DNA from: Mangrovibrevibacter kandeliae
GTDB lineage: Bacteria; Pseudomonadota; Alphaproteobacteria; Rhizobiales; Rhizobiaceae
NCBI RefSeq assembly: GCF_024519155.1
Contig: NZ_JANIFJ010000005.1
Span: forward strand, 248,001-312,000
Reading direction: 5' to 3'
DNA: 64,000 nt
This document shows, piece after piece, positions 29,882 to 38,828 of the stretch. The notes under the pieces were generated by a model. That model had not been told where the DNA came from and searched no databases. It was given only the letters and a program-made list of their open reading frames with translations. Positions within the stretch are counted from its first letter, which is position 1. Each line of letters opens with the position of its first letter. The position numbers were made by a program, and so were the translations under genes.

Positions 29882-30825
29882 CCGAACTTCGCCAGGACCG
29901 CCCGGAGATCAGCGCCGGCACCGGCTTTGCCGGAAATCGACTGCTGCGCGACGGCGAACACCGCACCGAAGAGACGCTCGCCACCGCGCTCGCCGATCCG
30001 CGGGCGACCGTCTACCTCCTGCACGAGCGGCAGTGGTTCGCCCACGGCGACGGCGCGGAACGCCTCCAGCCGCAGCTGCGCGTCGCCGACCTTCCGGGAC
30101 TGCGTGACAGCCTCGCCGACGCCGTGCTGCTCGGCCACGACACCGATGGCGTGCCCCGCCTCGCGCTGCAGCTCGAGGCGGCGCCCCTGTCGCTCGACGG
30201 CGCGATCGAGGCCTTCGACCTCCGGGCGGCGGCGATGCAGGGCCTCTTCGACGGCAATGTCGAGGGCCAGCTGGCGCAGGCCGCCCACCTCCTCAACTGG
30301 CACGCCCGCTCCCGCTTCTGCGGCCGCTGCGGCGCTCCGACGGCGAGCGAGGCGGCGGGCTATCGCCGCCGCTGCACCCGCTGCGGCGAGCTCTACTTCC
30401 CGCGCACCGACCCCGTCGCCATCATGCTCGTCCACGACGGCGCCGGCCACTGCATCCTCGGCCGTCAGCCGCGCTTTGCCGAGAACTTCTGGTCCTGCCT
30501 CGCCGGCTTCGTGGAGCCCGGCGAGACGCTGGAGGACGCGGTGCGGCGCGAGACGCTGGAGGAGGCGGGGATCACGGTCGGGCGGGTCGACTATCTCGCC
30601 TCGCAGCCCTGGCCCTTCCCCGGATCGCTGATGCTCGGCTGCACGGCCGAGGCGACGAGCCTCGACGTCGCCTTCGACGGCACCGAGCTCGAGTCCTGCC
30701 GCTGGTTCGCCCGGGATGAGGTGCGCGCGATGCTCGCGGGCGAGCATCCGGACGGCCTTATGCTGCCGAAACCCTTCGCCATCGCGCACCATCTGGTGAA
30801 GGCCTTCGCGGACGAGGCGACCTGA
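29878..30825 (+). CDS. nudC: NAD(+) diphosphatase / NAD-cap hydrolase
   Basis: A 315-residue Nudix enzyme. The zinc ribbon CGRCGAPT...CTRCGE lies at about 141–166, the Nudix box GFVEPGETLEDAVRRETLEE begins about 210, and the NudC-specific SQPWPFPGS follows. NudC splits NADH/NAD to NMN and AMP and removes NAD caps from RNA. Its translational coupling to a HIT protein suggests joint clean-up of dinucleotides or adenylates, which is inference. Confidence 0.94.
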   Translation: MTELRQDRPEISAGTGFAGNRLLRDGEHRTEETLATALADPRATVYLLHERQWFAHGDGAERLQPQLRVADLPGLRDSLADAVLLGHDTDGVPRLALQLEAAPLSLDGAIEAFDLRAAAMQGLFDGNVEGQLAQAAHLLNWHARSRFCGRCGAPTASEAAGYRRRCTRCGELYFPRTDPVAIMLVHDGAGHCILGRQPRFAENFWSCLAGFVEPGETLEDAVRRETLEEAGITVGRVDYLASQPWPFPGSLMLGCTAEATSLDVAFDGTELESCRWFARDEVRAMLAGEHPDGLMLPKPFAIAHHLVKAFADEAT

Positions 30826-30842
30826 CGCCTGCTGCCTGCCGC

Positions 30843-32072
30843 TCAGACCGGATCGATCAGCACCGGCAGGCCCTCGCGCGCGCTTTTCAACGCCGCGACG
30901 CCGACGAGCACCGACATGGCGCCCGCCCGTGAGCCAGCCCGCTGGCGCAGCCGGTCGTTCGATCCAGGCTTGAAGATCATGTCGCGCATCCGGTTGTCGC
31001 CGCCATAGTGGCCGCCCGGCTCGTGCGGCACCCAGATGCGCTCGACGCCGCCGCCGAAGCTCTTCATGACGATGATCTCGTCGGCGGGCGGCACCGTCCA
31101 GTCCTGCTTCTCGTACTGGCGCAGCTCGATGCGGCCGCGATGGCCGTTGAAGGCGATGTGGTGCCCCTCGATCGGCATGTAGGTGTTGAGCGAATAGGAA
31201 ACCTGGACGCCGCTCGCATAGCGGATCGCGGCGGTCATCGTGTCCGGGATGTCGATCGTCTCGCGGAACACGCAGGCGTCACGGACATAACCGTCGACGC
31301 GGGACGGCTCCTCGTAGAGCGTGTCGAGGAACGGATCGGTGGCGAGGTCGAGGTGGTAGTCGCACACCTCGGCATGCGGGCAGGTGCGGCAGCGCTCGCC
31401 CCGGAAAGGACCGTTGCGGCCGTAGTGGACGAGCTCGCCGAAGGCCTTCACCTCGCGCGGGTCGGACTCGAGGTACCAGTTCAAGAGGTCGAAATGGTGC
31501 GTCGCCTTGTGCACGAAGAGGCTGCCGGAATGGGCGGTGAAGGCGTGCCAGCGGCGGAAGTAGTCGGCGCCGTGCCGGTTGTCGAGATACCAGTGGAAGT
31601 CGACCGAGGTGACCTCGCCGATGACGCCCTCCTCGATCAGCTCCTTGATCCGGGCCGCGGTCGGCGAGAAGCGGTAGTTGAACGAGACGTCGACGCGTCG
31701 CCCGGTGCGCGCCTCTGCCTCGCGGATCCGCTCGATCTTGTCGCGGGTCGTCGCCATCGGCTTTTCGGAGATGACGTGGGCGCCCGCTTCGAGCGCCCGC
31801 ACCACGACGTCGTCATGCGTGTCGTCCGGCGTGCAGACGATCACGAGGTCCGGCCGCTGCTCCTCAAGCATGCGGGTGAGATCGTCGTAGAGCGGGGCCT
31901 CGCTGCCGATCATTGCCCGCGCCCGCTCGGCGCGCATCAGGTTGAGGTCGCAGATCGCGACGAGCTCGACATAGGCGCCCCAGCCGGCGAGGAGTTCGCG
32001 CCCCCACATCGTCGTGCCGCGGTTGCCGACCCCGACGAGCGCGTAGCGACGTCGCATCCCTGTATCCGACAT
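30843..32072 (-). CDS. Gfo/Idh/MocA oxidoreductase with a four-cysteine insert
   Basis: This 409-residue NAD(P)-dependent sugar dehydrogenase-like protein has the Rossmann motif GVGNRGTTMWG (14–24), the catalytic EKP triad at 103–105 and THHFDLLNW near 191. It also has cysteines at 228, 231, 237 and 267 (C-x2-C-x5-C-x29-C) in the C-terminal sheet domain, resembling a metal or Fe–S site. The family oxidises or reduces sugars, inositols and glycosides, often at C3. GGGAGG precedes the ATG. It is the last gene of the minus-strand unit that starts at 35380. Confidence 0.88.
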   Translation of the reverse strand: MSDTGMRRRYALVGVGNRGTTMWGRELLAGWGAYVELVAICDLNLMRAERARAMIGSEAPLYDDLTRMLEEQRPDLVIVCTPDDTHDDVVVRALEAGAHVISEKPMATTRDKIERIREAEARTGRRVDVSFNYRFSPTAARIKELIEEGVIGEVTSVDFHWYLDNRHGADYFRRWHAFTAHSGSLFVHKATHHFDLLNWYLESDPREVKAFGELVHYGRNGPFRGERCRTCPHAEVCDYHLDLATDPFLDTLYEEPSRVDGYVRDACVFRETIDIPDTMTAAIRYASGVQVSYSLNTYMPIEGHHIAFNGHRGRIELRQYEKQDWTVPPADEIIVMKSFGGGVERIWVPHEPGGHYGGDNRMRDMIFKPGSNDRLRQRAGSRAGAMSVLVGVAALKSAREGLPVLIDPV

Positions 32073-32107
32073 GCCGGCCTCCCGCCGAACTGAAGCTCGA
32101 TCGGCCG

Positions 32108-32956
32108 TCAGGCCGCGTCATCGCCGCCGCCGGGCTGGCAGCAGGCGAGATAGCGCTCCTTCACCGTCGCGAGCACCTCGTCGACCGGCAGGGCGCCCCA
32201 GCGGTGCGAGAAGATCTCCACCTCCTGCGGCCCGTGGAAGCCCGCCGCCTCGATCATCCGGCGAAAGGCCAGGAGGTCGATCACCCCGTCGCCCATCATG
32301 CCGCGGTCGTTGAGGGGATCGACGGTCGGCACCAGCCAGTCGCAGATGTGATGGGCGAAGATCTGCCCGTTCCGTCCGGCGCGCTCGATCTGGCCGGCGA
32401 GCTTCGGATCCCACCAGACGTGGTAGACGTCGATGGCGACGCCGACGCCCGCGCCGAGGATGTCGCAGAGGTCGAGCGCCTGCTCCAGCATGTTCACGCA
32501 GGCCCGGTCCGCCGCGTAGGACGGATGCAGCGGCTCGATCGCGATCTTCACGCCGGCCTTCTGGGCATAGGGCAGGATCTCGGCAAGGCCGTCCGCCACC
32601 ATTTGCCGGGCGGCCGGCAGATCGCGCGAGCCCTTGGGCAGGCCCCCGACGACCATCACGAGACAGGCCGCGCCGAGCGCCGCCGCCTCGTCGATGGCGC
32701 GGTGATTGTCCGCGATGGCGGCCTTGCGCCCGGCCTCGTCCGCCGCAGGAAAGAAGCCGCCGCGGCAGTGCCCCGTGACCCTCAGCCCGTTGTCGCGCAC
32801 GATGCGCGCCGCCTCGGCGAGGCCGACGCCCTGCACGTGCTCGCGCCAAGGGGAGATCGCGGTGATGCCGTTGCGCAGGCAGGCATCGACGATCTCGCCG
32901 AAGAAGCCGCCCTGGCGGACGGTGGCGAAGTTGATCGAAAGGCCCTCGAAACTCAT
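32108..32956 (-). CDS. sugar phosphate isomerase/epimerase-like TIM-barrel protein
   Basis: A 282-residue member of the xylose isomerase-like (AP_endonuc_2) superfamily. Metal-binding positions fit IEPLHPSY (about 149), AIDVYHVWWDP (about 180), HICDW and the final EVEIFS. Members isomerise, epimerise or eliminate water from keto-sugars. GGGGAG precedes the ATG at 32956. A 35-base gap to the following Gfo/Idh gene and roughly 100 bases to the DUF993 gene upstream suggest one transcript. Partner enzymes point to processing of an oxidised sugar. Confidence 0.87.
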   Translation of the reverse strand: MSFEGLSINFATVRQGGFFGEIVDACLRNGITAISPWREHVQGVGLAEAARIVRDNGLRVTGHCRGGFFPAADEAGRKAAIADNHRAIDEAAALGAACLVMVVGGLPKGSRDLPAARQMVADGLAEILPYAQKAGVKIAIEPLHPSYAADRACVNMLEQALDLCDILGAGVGVAIDVYHVWWDPKLAGQIERAGRNGQIFAHHICDWLVPTVDPLNDRGMMGDGVIDLLAFRRMIEAAGFHGPQEVEIFSHRWGALPVDEVLATVKERYLACCQPGGGDDAA

Positions 32957-33056
32957 GGCGTTCTCCCCGCATCCGTGCCGCGCTCGCGCGCCGGCCGGAT
33001 GCCCCGTCTGGATCATCGTTCGCGGATGGCCCGGCCTCCCCGCCGGACCCGCTGCG

Positions 33057-34223
33057 TCAGGCGACGCCGCGCACGGCGAGCACCGCTCGCATGCGGGCGA
33101 TGGCACGGTCGCGGTCGTCGAGGCAGTTCGCCCGGTCTGCGAGGCGGAAGAGCTCGGCGAGATGCAACGTCGAGCGCGCGCTCTCCTGGCCGCCGACCAT
33201 CGTGAAGTGGTCCTGCAGCCCGTTGAGGTAGGCGAGGAAGACGACGCCGGTCTTGTAGAAGCGGGTCGGGGCCCGGAAGATGTGCCGCGACAGCGCGACG
33301 GTCGGCGACAGGATCGCGTGGAACTCCGCCTCGCGCCCCGCGGCGAGCGCCTCGAGCGCGGCCGAGGCGGCCGGCGCGATGGCGTCGAAGATGCCGAGCA
33401 GCGCGTCCGAATGCCCCTCGCCGTCCCCGGCGATGAGCTCGGCGTAGTTGAAGTCGTCGCCGGTGTACATCCGCACGCCCGCCGGCAGGCGCCGGCGCAT
33501 GGCGATCTCCTTCTCCTTCGACAGGAGGGAGATCTTGATGCCCTCGATCTTGTCGGCATTCGCCTCGATCAGGGCGAGGCAGGTGTCCATCGCCGCCCCG
33601 TGGTCGGGCGAGCCCCAGTAGCCCTCAAGCGCCGGATCGAACATCTCGCCGAGCCAGTGCAGGATCACCGGGCGCCGGGCGGCGTCGAGCACCCGGCCAT
33701 AGACCTCGAGATAGTCGTCGGGCGAGCGCGCGGCGGCGGCGAGCGCCCGGCTGGCCATCAGGATGACCTGCCCGCCCTCGCCTTCGACGAACGCGACCTG
33801 CTCCAGATAGGCGTCGAGGATCGCATCGAGCGACAGGTCCTTCGATGGCGCCAGGTGGTCGGTGCCGGCCCCGCAGGCGATCAGCGCGTCGCCGCGGCTC
33901 GCCGCCTCGCGCAGCGAGCGGCGGATCAGCTCCTGCGCCTGCGGAAAGTTGAGGCCCATGCCGCGCTGCGCGGTGTCCATCGCCTCCGCGACGCCGAAGC
34001 CGAGGTCCCACAGGCGGTGGCGGAAGCGCAGCGTCGCATCCCAGTCGATCGCCGCGTCGATCCAGGGGTCGGCCGCCGCCAGCGGGTCGGCGACGACGTG
34101 CGCGGCCGCAAATGCGACGCGGTTGAAGCTCGCGCGGCCGCGGTGCGCCAGCGGCGAGGCCCGCCCGGACAGGCGATAGGTTTCGAGCGCGCCGCCCTCG
34201 ACCGGAAGTCTGATCTCCGACAT
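33057..34223 (-). CDS. DUF993 protein (dihydrodipicolinate synthase-like TIM barrel)
   Basis: The 388 residues match DUF993, usually annotated as a dihydrodipicolinate synthase family protein. Segments seen include FNRVAFAAAHVVADPLA, MGLNFPQAQELIRRS, GAGTDHLAPS and KIEGIKISLLSKEKE. If it is a Schiff-base aldolase the lysine in KISLLSKEKE is a candidate, which I infer only from barrel position. It could cleave or form a C–C bond in a keto-sugar acid. GAGGA precedes the ATG. It begins 11 bases after the upstream Gfo/Idh gene. Confidence 0.82.
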   Translation of the reverse strand: MSEIRLPVEGGALETYRLSGRASPLAHRGRASFNRVAFAAAHVVADPLAAADPWIDAAIDWDATLRFRHRLWDLGFGVAEAMDTAQRGMGLNFPQAQELIRRSLREAASRGDALIACGAGTDHLAPSKDLSLDAILDAYLEQVAFVEGEGGQVILMASRALAAAARSPDDYLEVYGRVLDAARRPVILHWLGEMFDPALEGYWGSPDHGAAMDTCLALIEANADKIEGIKISLLSKEKEIAMRRRLPAGVRMYTGDDFNYAELIAGDGEGHSDALLGIFDAIAPAASAALEALAAGREAEFHAILSPTVALSRHIFRAPTRFYKTGVVFLAYLNGLQDHFTMVGGQESARSTLHLAELFRLADRANCLDDRDRAIARMRAVLAVRGVA

Positions 34224-34234
34224 CGTCGCCGTCC

Positions 34235-35380
34235 TCAGCGCTCGATTGCGGGAACGTCGAGCCAGCGGCGCTCCTTCCAGGAGCGCAGCCCGAGCTCGGC
34301 GAGCTGCACGCCCTTGACGCCCTCGTAGAGGTCGTAGGGCCACGGGCCGTCGTCGCACAGGTGGCGGACGAACATCTCCCACTGCGCCTTGAAGCCGTTC
34401 TCGTAGAGGGTGTTGTTCGGCACCTCCTCCCAGCCGCCGAAGAAGTCGATGGTCTGCGGCACGTCGGGATTCCAGACCGGCTTCGGCGTGTTGACCCGGT
34501 GCTGGGTGAAGCACCTGGTCAGTCCGGCGACGGCCGAGCCGTGCGTGCCGTCCACCTGGAAGGTGACGAGATCGTCGCGGCGCACGCGCACCGCCCAGGA
34601 CGAGTTGATGTGGGCGATGGCGCCGCCTTCGAGCTCGAAGGTGGCATAGGCCGCATCGTCGGCGTCCGCCTCGTAGGGTCGGCCCGCCTCGTCGACGCGG
34701 CGCGGAATGTGGGTCGCGCCGAGGCAGCTGACCGCCTGCACCTTGCCGAAAAGGTTGTCGAGGACGTAGCGCCAGTGGCAGAGCATGTCGAGGATGATGC
34801 CGCCGCCATCGGCGGTGCGGTAGTTCCAGGACGGGCGCTGCGCCGCCTGCCAGTCGCCCTCGAAGACCCAGTAGCCGAACTCGCCGCGCACCGAGAGGAT
34901 GCGGCCGAAAAAGCCGGAGTCGCGCAGCATCGCCAGCTTGCGCAGGCCCGGCAGGAACAGCTTGTCCTGCACCACGCCGTGCTTGATGCCGGCCCGCTCG
35001 GCCTGCCGGGCGACGTCCAGCGCCTCCTCGACGTTGTCCGAGATCGGCTTCTCGCAGTAGACATCCTTGCCCGCCGCGATGGCCTTCGACAGGAGGCTGC
35101 CGCGCATCTGCGTCGTGCCGGCGTCGAAGAACAGGCTGTCGTTCGGATCGGCGAGCGCGGCGTCGATATCGTCCGTCCACCGCTCGACCCCGTACCGCTT
35201 GGCGATCGCTCCGACCTTCTCGGCGTTGCGCCCCACGAGGATCGGATCGAGCATCACCCGCTCGCCGGTGGACAGCGCGACGCCCCCCTGGTCGCGGATG
35301 GCGAGCACCGAGCGGACGAGGTGCTGGTTGTAGCCCATGCGTCCGGTGACGCCGTGCATGATGACGCCGATCCGTCTCAT
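34235..35380 (-). CDS. Gfo/Idh/MocA oxidoreductase, first gene of the minus-strand unit
   Basis: A 381-residue protein. The N-terminus GVIMHGVTGRMGYNQHLVRS is an atypical Rossmann start seen in a Gfo/Idh subgroup. EKP is at 110–112, followed by the HWRYVLDNL segment and the C-terminal sheet domain. A strong ribosome site (GGGGAGGA) precedes the ATG. It leads the unit Gfo/Idh–DUF993–isomerase–Gfo/Idh, transcribed divergently from the sugar ABC operon. The substrate is unknown, presumably the sugar imported by the divergent operon. Confidence 0.87.
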   Translation of the reverse strand: MRRIGVIMHGVTGRMGYNQHLVRSVLAIRDQGGVALSTGERVMLDPILVGRNAEKVGAIAKRYGVERWTDDIDAALADPNDSLFFDAGTTQMRGSLLSKAIAAGKDVYCEKPISDNVEEALDVARQAERAGIKHGVVQDKLFLPGLRKLAMLRDSGFFGRILSVRGEFGYWVFEGDWQAAQRPSWNYRTADGGGIILDMLCHWRYVLDNLFGKVQAVSCLGATHIPRRVDEAGRPYEADADDAAYATFELEGGAIAHINSSWAVRVRRDDLVTFQVDGTHGSAVAGLTRCFTQHRVNTPKPVWNPDVPQTIDFFGGWEEVPNNTLYENGFKAQWEMFVRHLCDDGPWPYDLYEGVKGVQLAELGLRSWKERRWLDVPAIER

Positions 35381-35439
35381 TCTCTGTCCTCCCCGTCGCG
35401 ATCCCTGGCGGATCGTCGCGCCGCTCGAAGCGGCATTTG

Positions 35440-35483
35440 TAACTATACAGTTATTTATGTTTCCGCTCCGACCGCCTTGTCAA
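35440..35483 (-). promoter_or_regulatory. promoter with abutting palindromic operator (minus-strand unit)
   Basis: On the minus strand a perfect TTGACA (35483–35478), an 18-base spacer and CATAAA (35459–35454) are followed directly by the perfect inverted repeat TAACT-N4-AGTTA (35440–35453). A protein bound here would cover the transcription start and so repress. The repeat is shared with sites at 35626 and 49692. Confidence 0.65.
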
Positions 35484-35594
35484 TCCGGCATTCCACGAAG
35501 TTTCGGCCACGGCGGCTCGATCCGGGCGCGGCTGCGGCTGGTCATGAAGGGCTCGTGCCGGGCGAGACGCCGCGCTCCACCTCGTAAGGACCGC

Positions 35595-35644
35595 TTGACA
35601 ATGACGCGCATTGGCGGCCATCTTGTAACCAACCGGTTATAACC
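35595..35644 (+). promoter_or_regulatory. promoter with abutting palindromic operator (sugar ABC operon)
   Basis: TTGACA (35595–35600), an 18-base spacer and CATCTT (35619–35624, weak -10) are followed by the perfect repeat TAACC-N4-GGTTA (35626–35639). The right half also forms GGTTATAACC (35635–35644), so three half-sites lie in a row. The layout mirrors the divergent promoter at 35440–35483. Confidence 0.65.
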
Positions 35645-35704
35645 GATGAAAAATCGGCGGTGCGGCTGCTGGGAGGCGGCCGTGGTTCTGGGGAGGACCT
35701 GTCC

Positions 35705-36991
35705 ATGCTTACGACGTCACGTCGCGGCTTACTGCGCGCCGGCGGTGTGGCCGCACTTCTGGCCACCGTCGGCGGGGGCTCCGTCTTAGCCCAGGACAAG
35801 CGGATGCGCTTCCTGTGGTGGGGTTCGCAGGAACGCGCCGACCGCACCAACGCCGCCCTCGCCGCCTACAGGCAGACCGCGCCGGGCGTCGACATCGTCG
35901 GCGAGTTCACCGGCTGGAGCGACTACTGGCCGAGGCTCGCCACGCAGGTTGCCGGGCGCAACGCGCCGGACCTCATCCAGATGGACTACCGCTACATCTT
36001 CGAGTACGCGCGCCGCGGCGCGCTGATGCCCTTCGACGACGATCTCGGCAAGGCGCTGAGGATCGACGACTTCGGCCAGCAGAACATCGATTCCGGCCGC
36101 GTCGACGGCAAGCTCTACGGCATCAATCTCGGCGTCAACTCGGTGACGATGGGCTTCGACGCCAAGGCCTGGGAGAAGGCCGGAGTCGACGCGCCGGAGC
36201 CGGGCATCACCTGGGACGAGTTCGCCGACCGGGCGGCCCGGATGTCAGCCAACAAGCCGAAGCCGAACTTCTATGCCAGTGCCGATGCGGGCGGCGTCGA
36301 GCCTGCCTTCGAGGGCTGGCTGCAGCAAGACGGCAAGAACCTCTACACCGACGACGGCAAGCTCGGCTACGCCGTCGGGGACGCGACGAACTGGTTCGCT
36401 TTCTGGGACCGGATGCGCAAGAGCGGCGCCTGCGTGCCCGCCGACGTCCAGGCGCTCGACCAGCTGACGATCGAGACCAACGCGCTGACCACCGGCAAGG
36501 CGGCGACAGCCTTCTTCCACTCCAACCAGTTCATCGGCTACCAGGCGCTGAACAAGGCCGAGCTCTCGCTCGGCCCGTACCCGACGCGCTCGCCCGACGC
36601 CCCGTCCGGCCACTACCTGAAGCCGTCGATGCTGATCAGCGTGTCGTCCGGCGCCGCCGACAAGGAGGCCGCGGTCGCGTTCTGCAACTTCCTCGTCGAG
36701 GACCCGGCCGCGGCCAAGGCGCTTGGAATCGAGCGCGGTGTCCCAGCGTCGGCGAAGATCCGCGACGCGGTCGCCACGTCGCTCGACGCGACTGCGACGA
36801 AGATCGTCGACTACATCGGCGCCATCACGCCGAGGGCGATCCCTCTGCCCCCGCCGCCGCCTACCGGTGCCGGCGAGCTGCAGTTCGTCCTGAAGCGCAT
36901 CAACGAGGAGGTCGGCTTCGGCCAGAAGACGCCGGAGCAGGCCGGCGAGGACATGGTCAAGCAGGCGCAAGACGTCCTGGCGCGAGGCTGA
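35705..36991 (+). CDS. sugar ABC transporter solute-binding protein (Tat-type signal)
   Basis: A 428-residue extracellular solute-binding protein family 1 member. The signal peptide carries a twin-arginine motif (SRRGLLRAGG), so it is probably exported folded. Mature-protein motifs include FLWWGSQERADRT, GWSDYWPRLATQVAGRNAPD and GINLGVNSVTMGFD. GGGGAGGA lies upstream of ATG 35705; an in-frame GTG at 35660 is less likely. It is the first gene of a complete importer operon. It has a paralogue at 42192–43490 with the same WWGS-ER-RT and SDYW-LAT-AGRN blocks. Confidence 0.93.
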   Translation: MLTTSRRGLLRAGGVAALLATVGGGSVLAQDKRMRFLWWGSQERADRTNAALAAYRQTAPGVDIVGEFTGWSDYWPRLATQVAGRNAPDLIQMDYRYIFEYARRGALMPFDDDLGKALRIDDFGQQNIDSGRVDGKLYGINLGVNSVTMGFDAKAWEKAGVDAPEPGITWDEFADRAARMSANKPKPNFYASADAGGVEPAFEGWLQQDGKNLYTDDGKLGYAVGDATNWFAFWDRMRKSGACVPADVQALDQLTIETNALTTGKAATAFFHSNQFIGYQALNKAELSLGPYPTRSPDAPSGHYLKPSMLISVSSGAADKEAAVAFCNFLVEDPAAAKALGIERGVPASAKIRDAVATSLDATATKIVDYIGAITPRAIPLPPPPPTGAGELQFVLKRINEEVGFGQKTPEQAGEDMVKQAQDVLARG

Positions 36992-36995
36992 ACCG

Positions 36996-37949
36996 ATGTC
37001 GGTGCAGCCCACAACCTGGGTCGAGGGGCCGGCCCACCGGCCGGTCGCACGCCCGAAGGGCCTGCGGCTCGCCTGGGGCCGCAACGCCCCGGCCTACCTC
37101 TTCCTCACGCCCTGGCTGATCGGCTTCTTCGGGCTGACGCTCGGGCCGGCGCTCGCCTCGCTCTACCTCTCCTTCACCGACTACGATCTCATCCAGGCTC
37201 CGCACTGGGCGGGCGCGGCGAACTATGTGCGGATTGCGACCGCCGACCCGAAATTCGTCGCGGCGATGAAGGTCACCTTCCTCTATGTCGCGCTGTCGGT
37301 GCCGCTGAAGCTGATCTTCGCGCTCGCCATCGCGATGATGTTCAACCGCGGCATCCGCGGGCTGCCGATCTACCGCGCGATCTTCTATCTGCCCTCGCTG
37401 CTCGGCGCGAGCGTGGCGATCTCGGTGCTCTGGCGCCAGCTCTTCGCCTCGGACGGCCTCATCAACCTCGTCCTGTGGCAGCTCTTCGGCATCGAGGGGC
37501 CGAGCTGGATCTCCAACCCGAACTACTCGATCTACACGCTGGTCATCCTGTCGGTGTGGCAGTTCGGCTCGCCGATGATCATCTTCCTCGCCGGGCTGCG
37601 GCAGGTGCCGACCGACATCTACGAGGCGGCCAACCTCGACGGCGCCGGCCCGGTGCGGCAGTTCTTCCGCATCACCCTGCCGCTGCTGACGCCGGTGATC
37701 TTCTTCAACGTCGTGATCCAGACGATCGACGCCTTCAAGGCCTTCACGCCGGCCTTCGTGATCTCGTCCGGCACCGGCGGCCCGATCAACTCGACGCTGT
37801 TCTACACGCTCTACCTCTACCAGGAGGCGTTCAGCTTCCTGCGCATGGGCTATGCCTCGGCGCTTGCCTGGATCCTCGTCGTGATGATCGCGACCTTCAC
37901 CGCGATCTCCTTCCTGTCGGCGCGCTACTGGGTGCATTACGATGACTGA
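36996..37949 (+). CDS. sugar ABC transporter permease (MalF/UgpA type)
   Basis: This 317-residue inner-membrane protein has six predicted helices and the cytoplasmic EAA loop YEAANLDGAGPVRQFFRITL (about 208–227). It starts four bases after the binding-protein stop and its end overlaps the next permease start by eight bases, so expression is coupled. It forms the channel with the 37942 gene product. Confidence 0.94.
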   Translation: MSVQPTTWVEGPAHRPVARPKGLRLAWGRNAPAYLFLTPWLIGFFGLTLGPALASLYLSFTDYDLIQAPHWAGAANYVRIATADPKFVAAMKVTFLYVALSVPLKLIFALAIAMMFNRGIRGLPIYRAIFYLPSLLGASVAISVLWRQLFASDGLINLVLWQLFGIEGPSWISNPNYSIYTLVILSVWQFGSPMIIFLAGLRQVPTDIYEAANLDGAGPVRQFFRITLPLLTPVIFFNVVIQTIDAFKAFTPAFVISSGTGGPINSTLFYTLYLYQEAFSFLRMGYASALAWILVVMIATFTAISFLSARYWVHYDD

Positions 37950-38820
37950 CGTCACGGCGGCGGCACCGGCGATCGGCGGGCGGCGCCGGCGACCGCTGTC
38001 GCACTCGGTGCTGATCCACGCCGTCCTGATCCTGGCATCGCTCGCGATGCTCTATCCGATCCTGTGGATGATCTCCGGCTCGTTCCGGCCGCAGGACGAG
38101 ATCTTCGGCTCGACCTCGCTGATCCCCTCCTCGGTGTCGCTCGGCGCCTATGTGCGCGGCTGGAGCGGCCTGCAGGTCTCGTTCGGCCAGTTCTTCTGGA
38201 ACTCGCTCGTCATCTCGGTGCTCGCCACCATCGGCAACGTCTTCGGCTGCTCGCTCGCGGCCTTCGCCTTCGCGCGGCTGAACTTCACCGGCCGGAACTT
38301 CTGGTTCGCGCTGATGCTGGGCACGCTGATGCTGCCCTATCACGTGACGCTGATCCCGCAATACATCCTGTTCCTCGACCTCGGCTGGGTGAACACCATC
38401 CTGCCGCTGATCGTGCCGAAATACTTGGCCACCGACGCCTTCTTCATCTTCCTGATGGTGCAGTTCTTCCGCGGGATCCCGCGCGAGCTGGACGAGGCGG
38501 CGATGATGGACGGCTGCAGTCCCTGGCGGATCTACCGCAAGATCATGCTGCCGCTGTCGCTGCCGGTGCTGGCGACCGCCGCGATCTTCTCCTTCATCTG
38601 GACCTGGGACGACTTCTTCGGGCCGCTGATCTACCTCAACGACATCGGCACCTACACCGTCCAGCTCGGCCTGCGCTCCTTTGTGGATTCCACCGGCCAG
38701 TCGGACTGGAGCGCGCTGTTCGCCATGTCGAACCTCTCGCTCGTGCCGGTCTTCCTGTTCTTCCTCTTCTTCCAGCGCCTCCTGATCGAAGGCATCGCCA
38801 CCACCGGTCTCAAGCGCTGA
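37942..38820 (+). CDS. sugar ABC transporter permease (MalG/UgpE type)
   Basis: A 292-residue inner-membrane protein with about six helices and the EAA loop LDEAAMMDGCSPWRIYRKIM (about 187–206). It overlaps the MalF-type gene by eight bases. It ends eight bases before the following Gfo/Idh gene, keeping enzymes and transporter in one unit. Confidence 0.94.
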   Translation: MTDVTAAAPAIGGRRRRPLSHSVLIHAVLILASLAMLYPILWMISGSFRPQDEIFGSTSLIPSSVSLGAYVRGWSGLQVSFGQFFWNSLVISVLATIGNVFGCSLAAFAFARLNFTGRNFWFALMLGTLMLPYHVTLIPQYILFLDLGWVNTILPLIVPKYLATDAFFIFLMVQFFRGIPRELDEAAMMDGCSPWRIYRKIMLPLSLPVLATAAIFSFIWTWDDFFGPLIYLNDIGTYTVQLGLRSFVDSTGQSDWSALFAMSNLSLVPVFLFFLFFQRLLIEGIATTGLKR

Positions 38821-38828
38821 GGCTCGTC

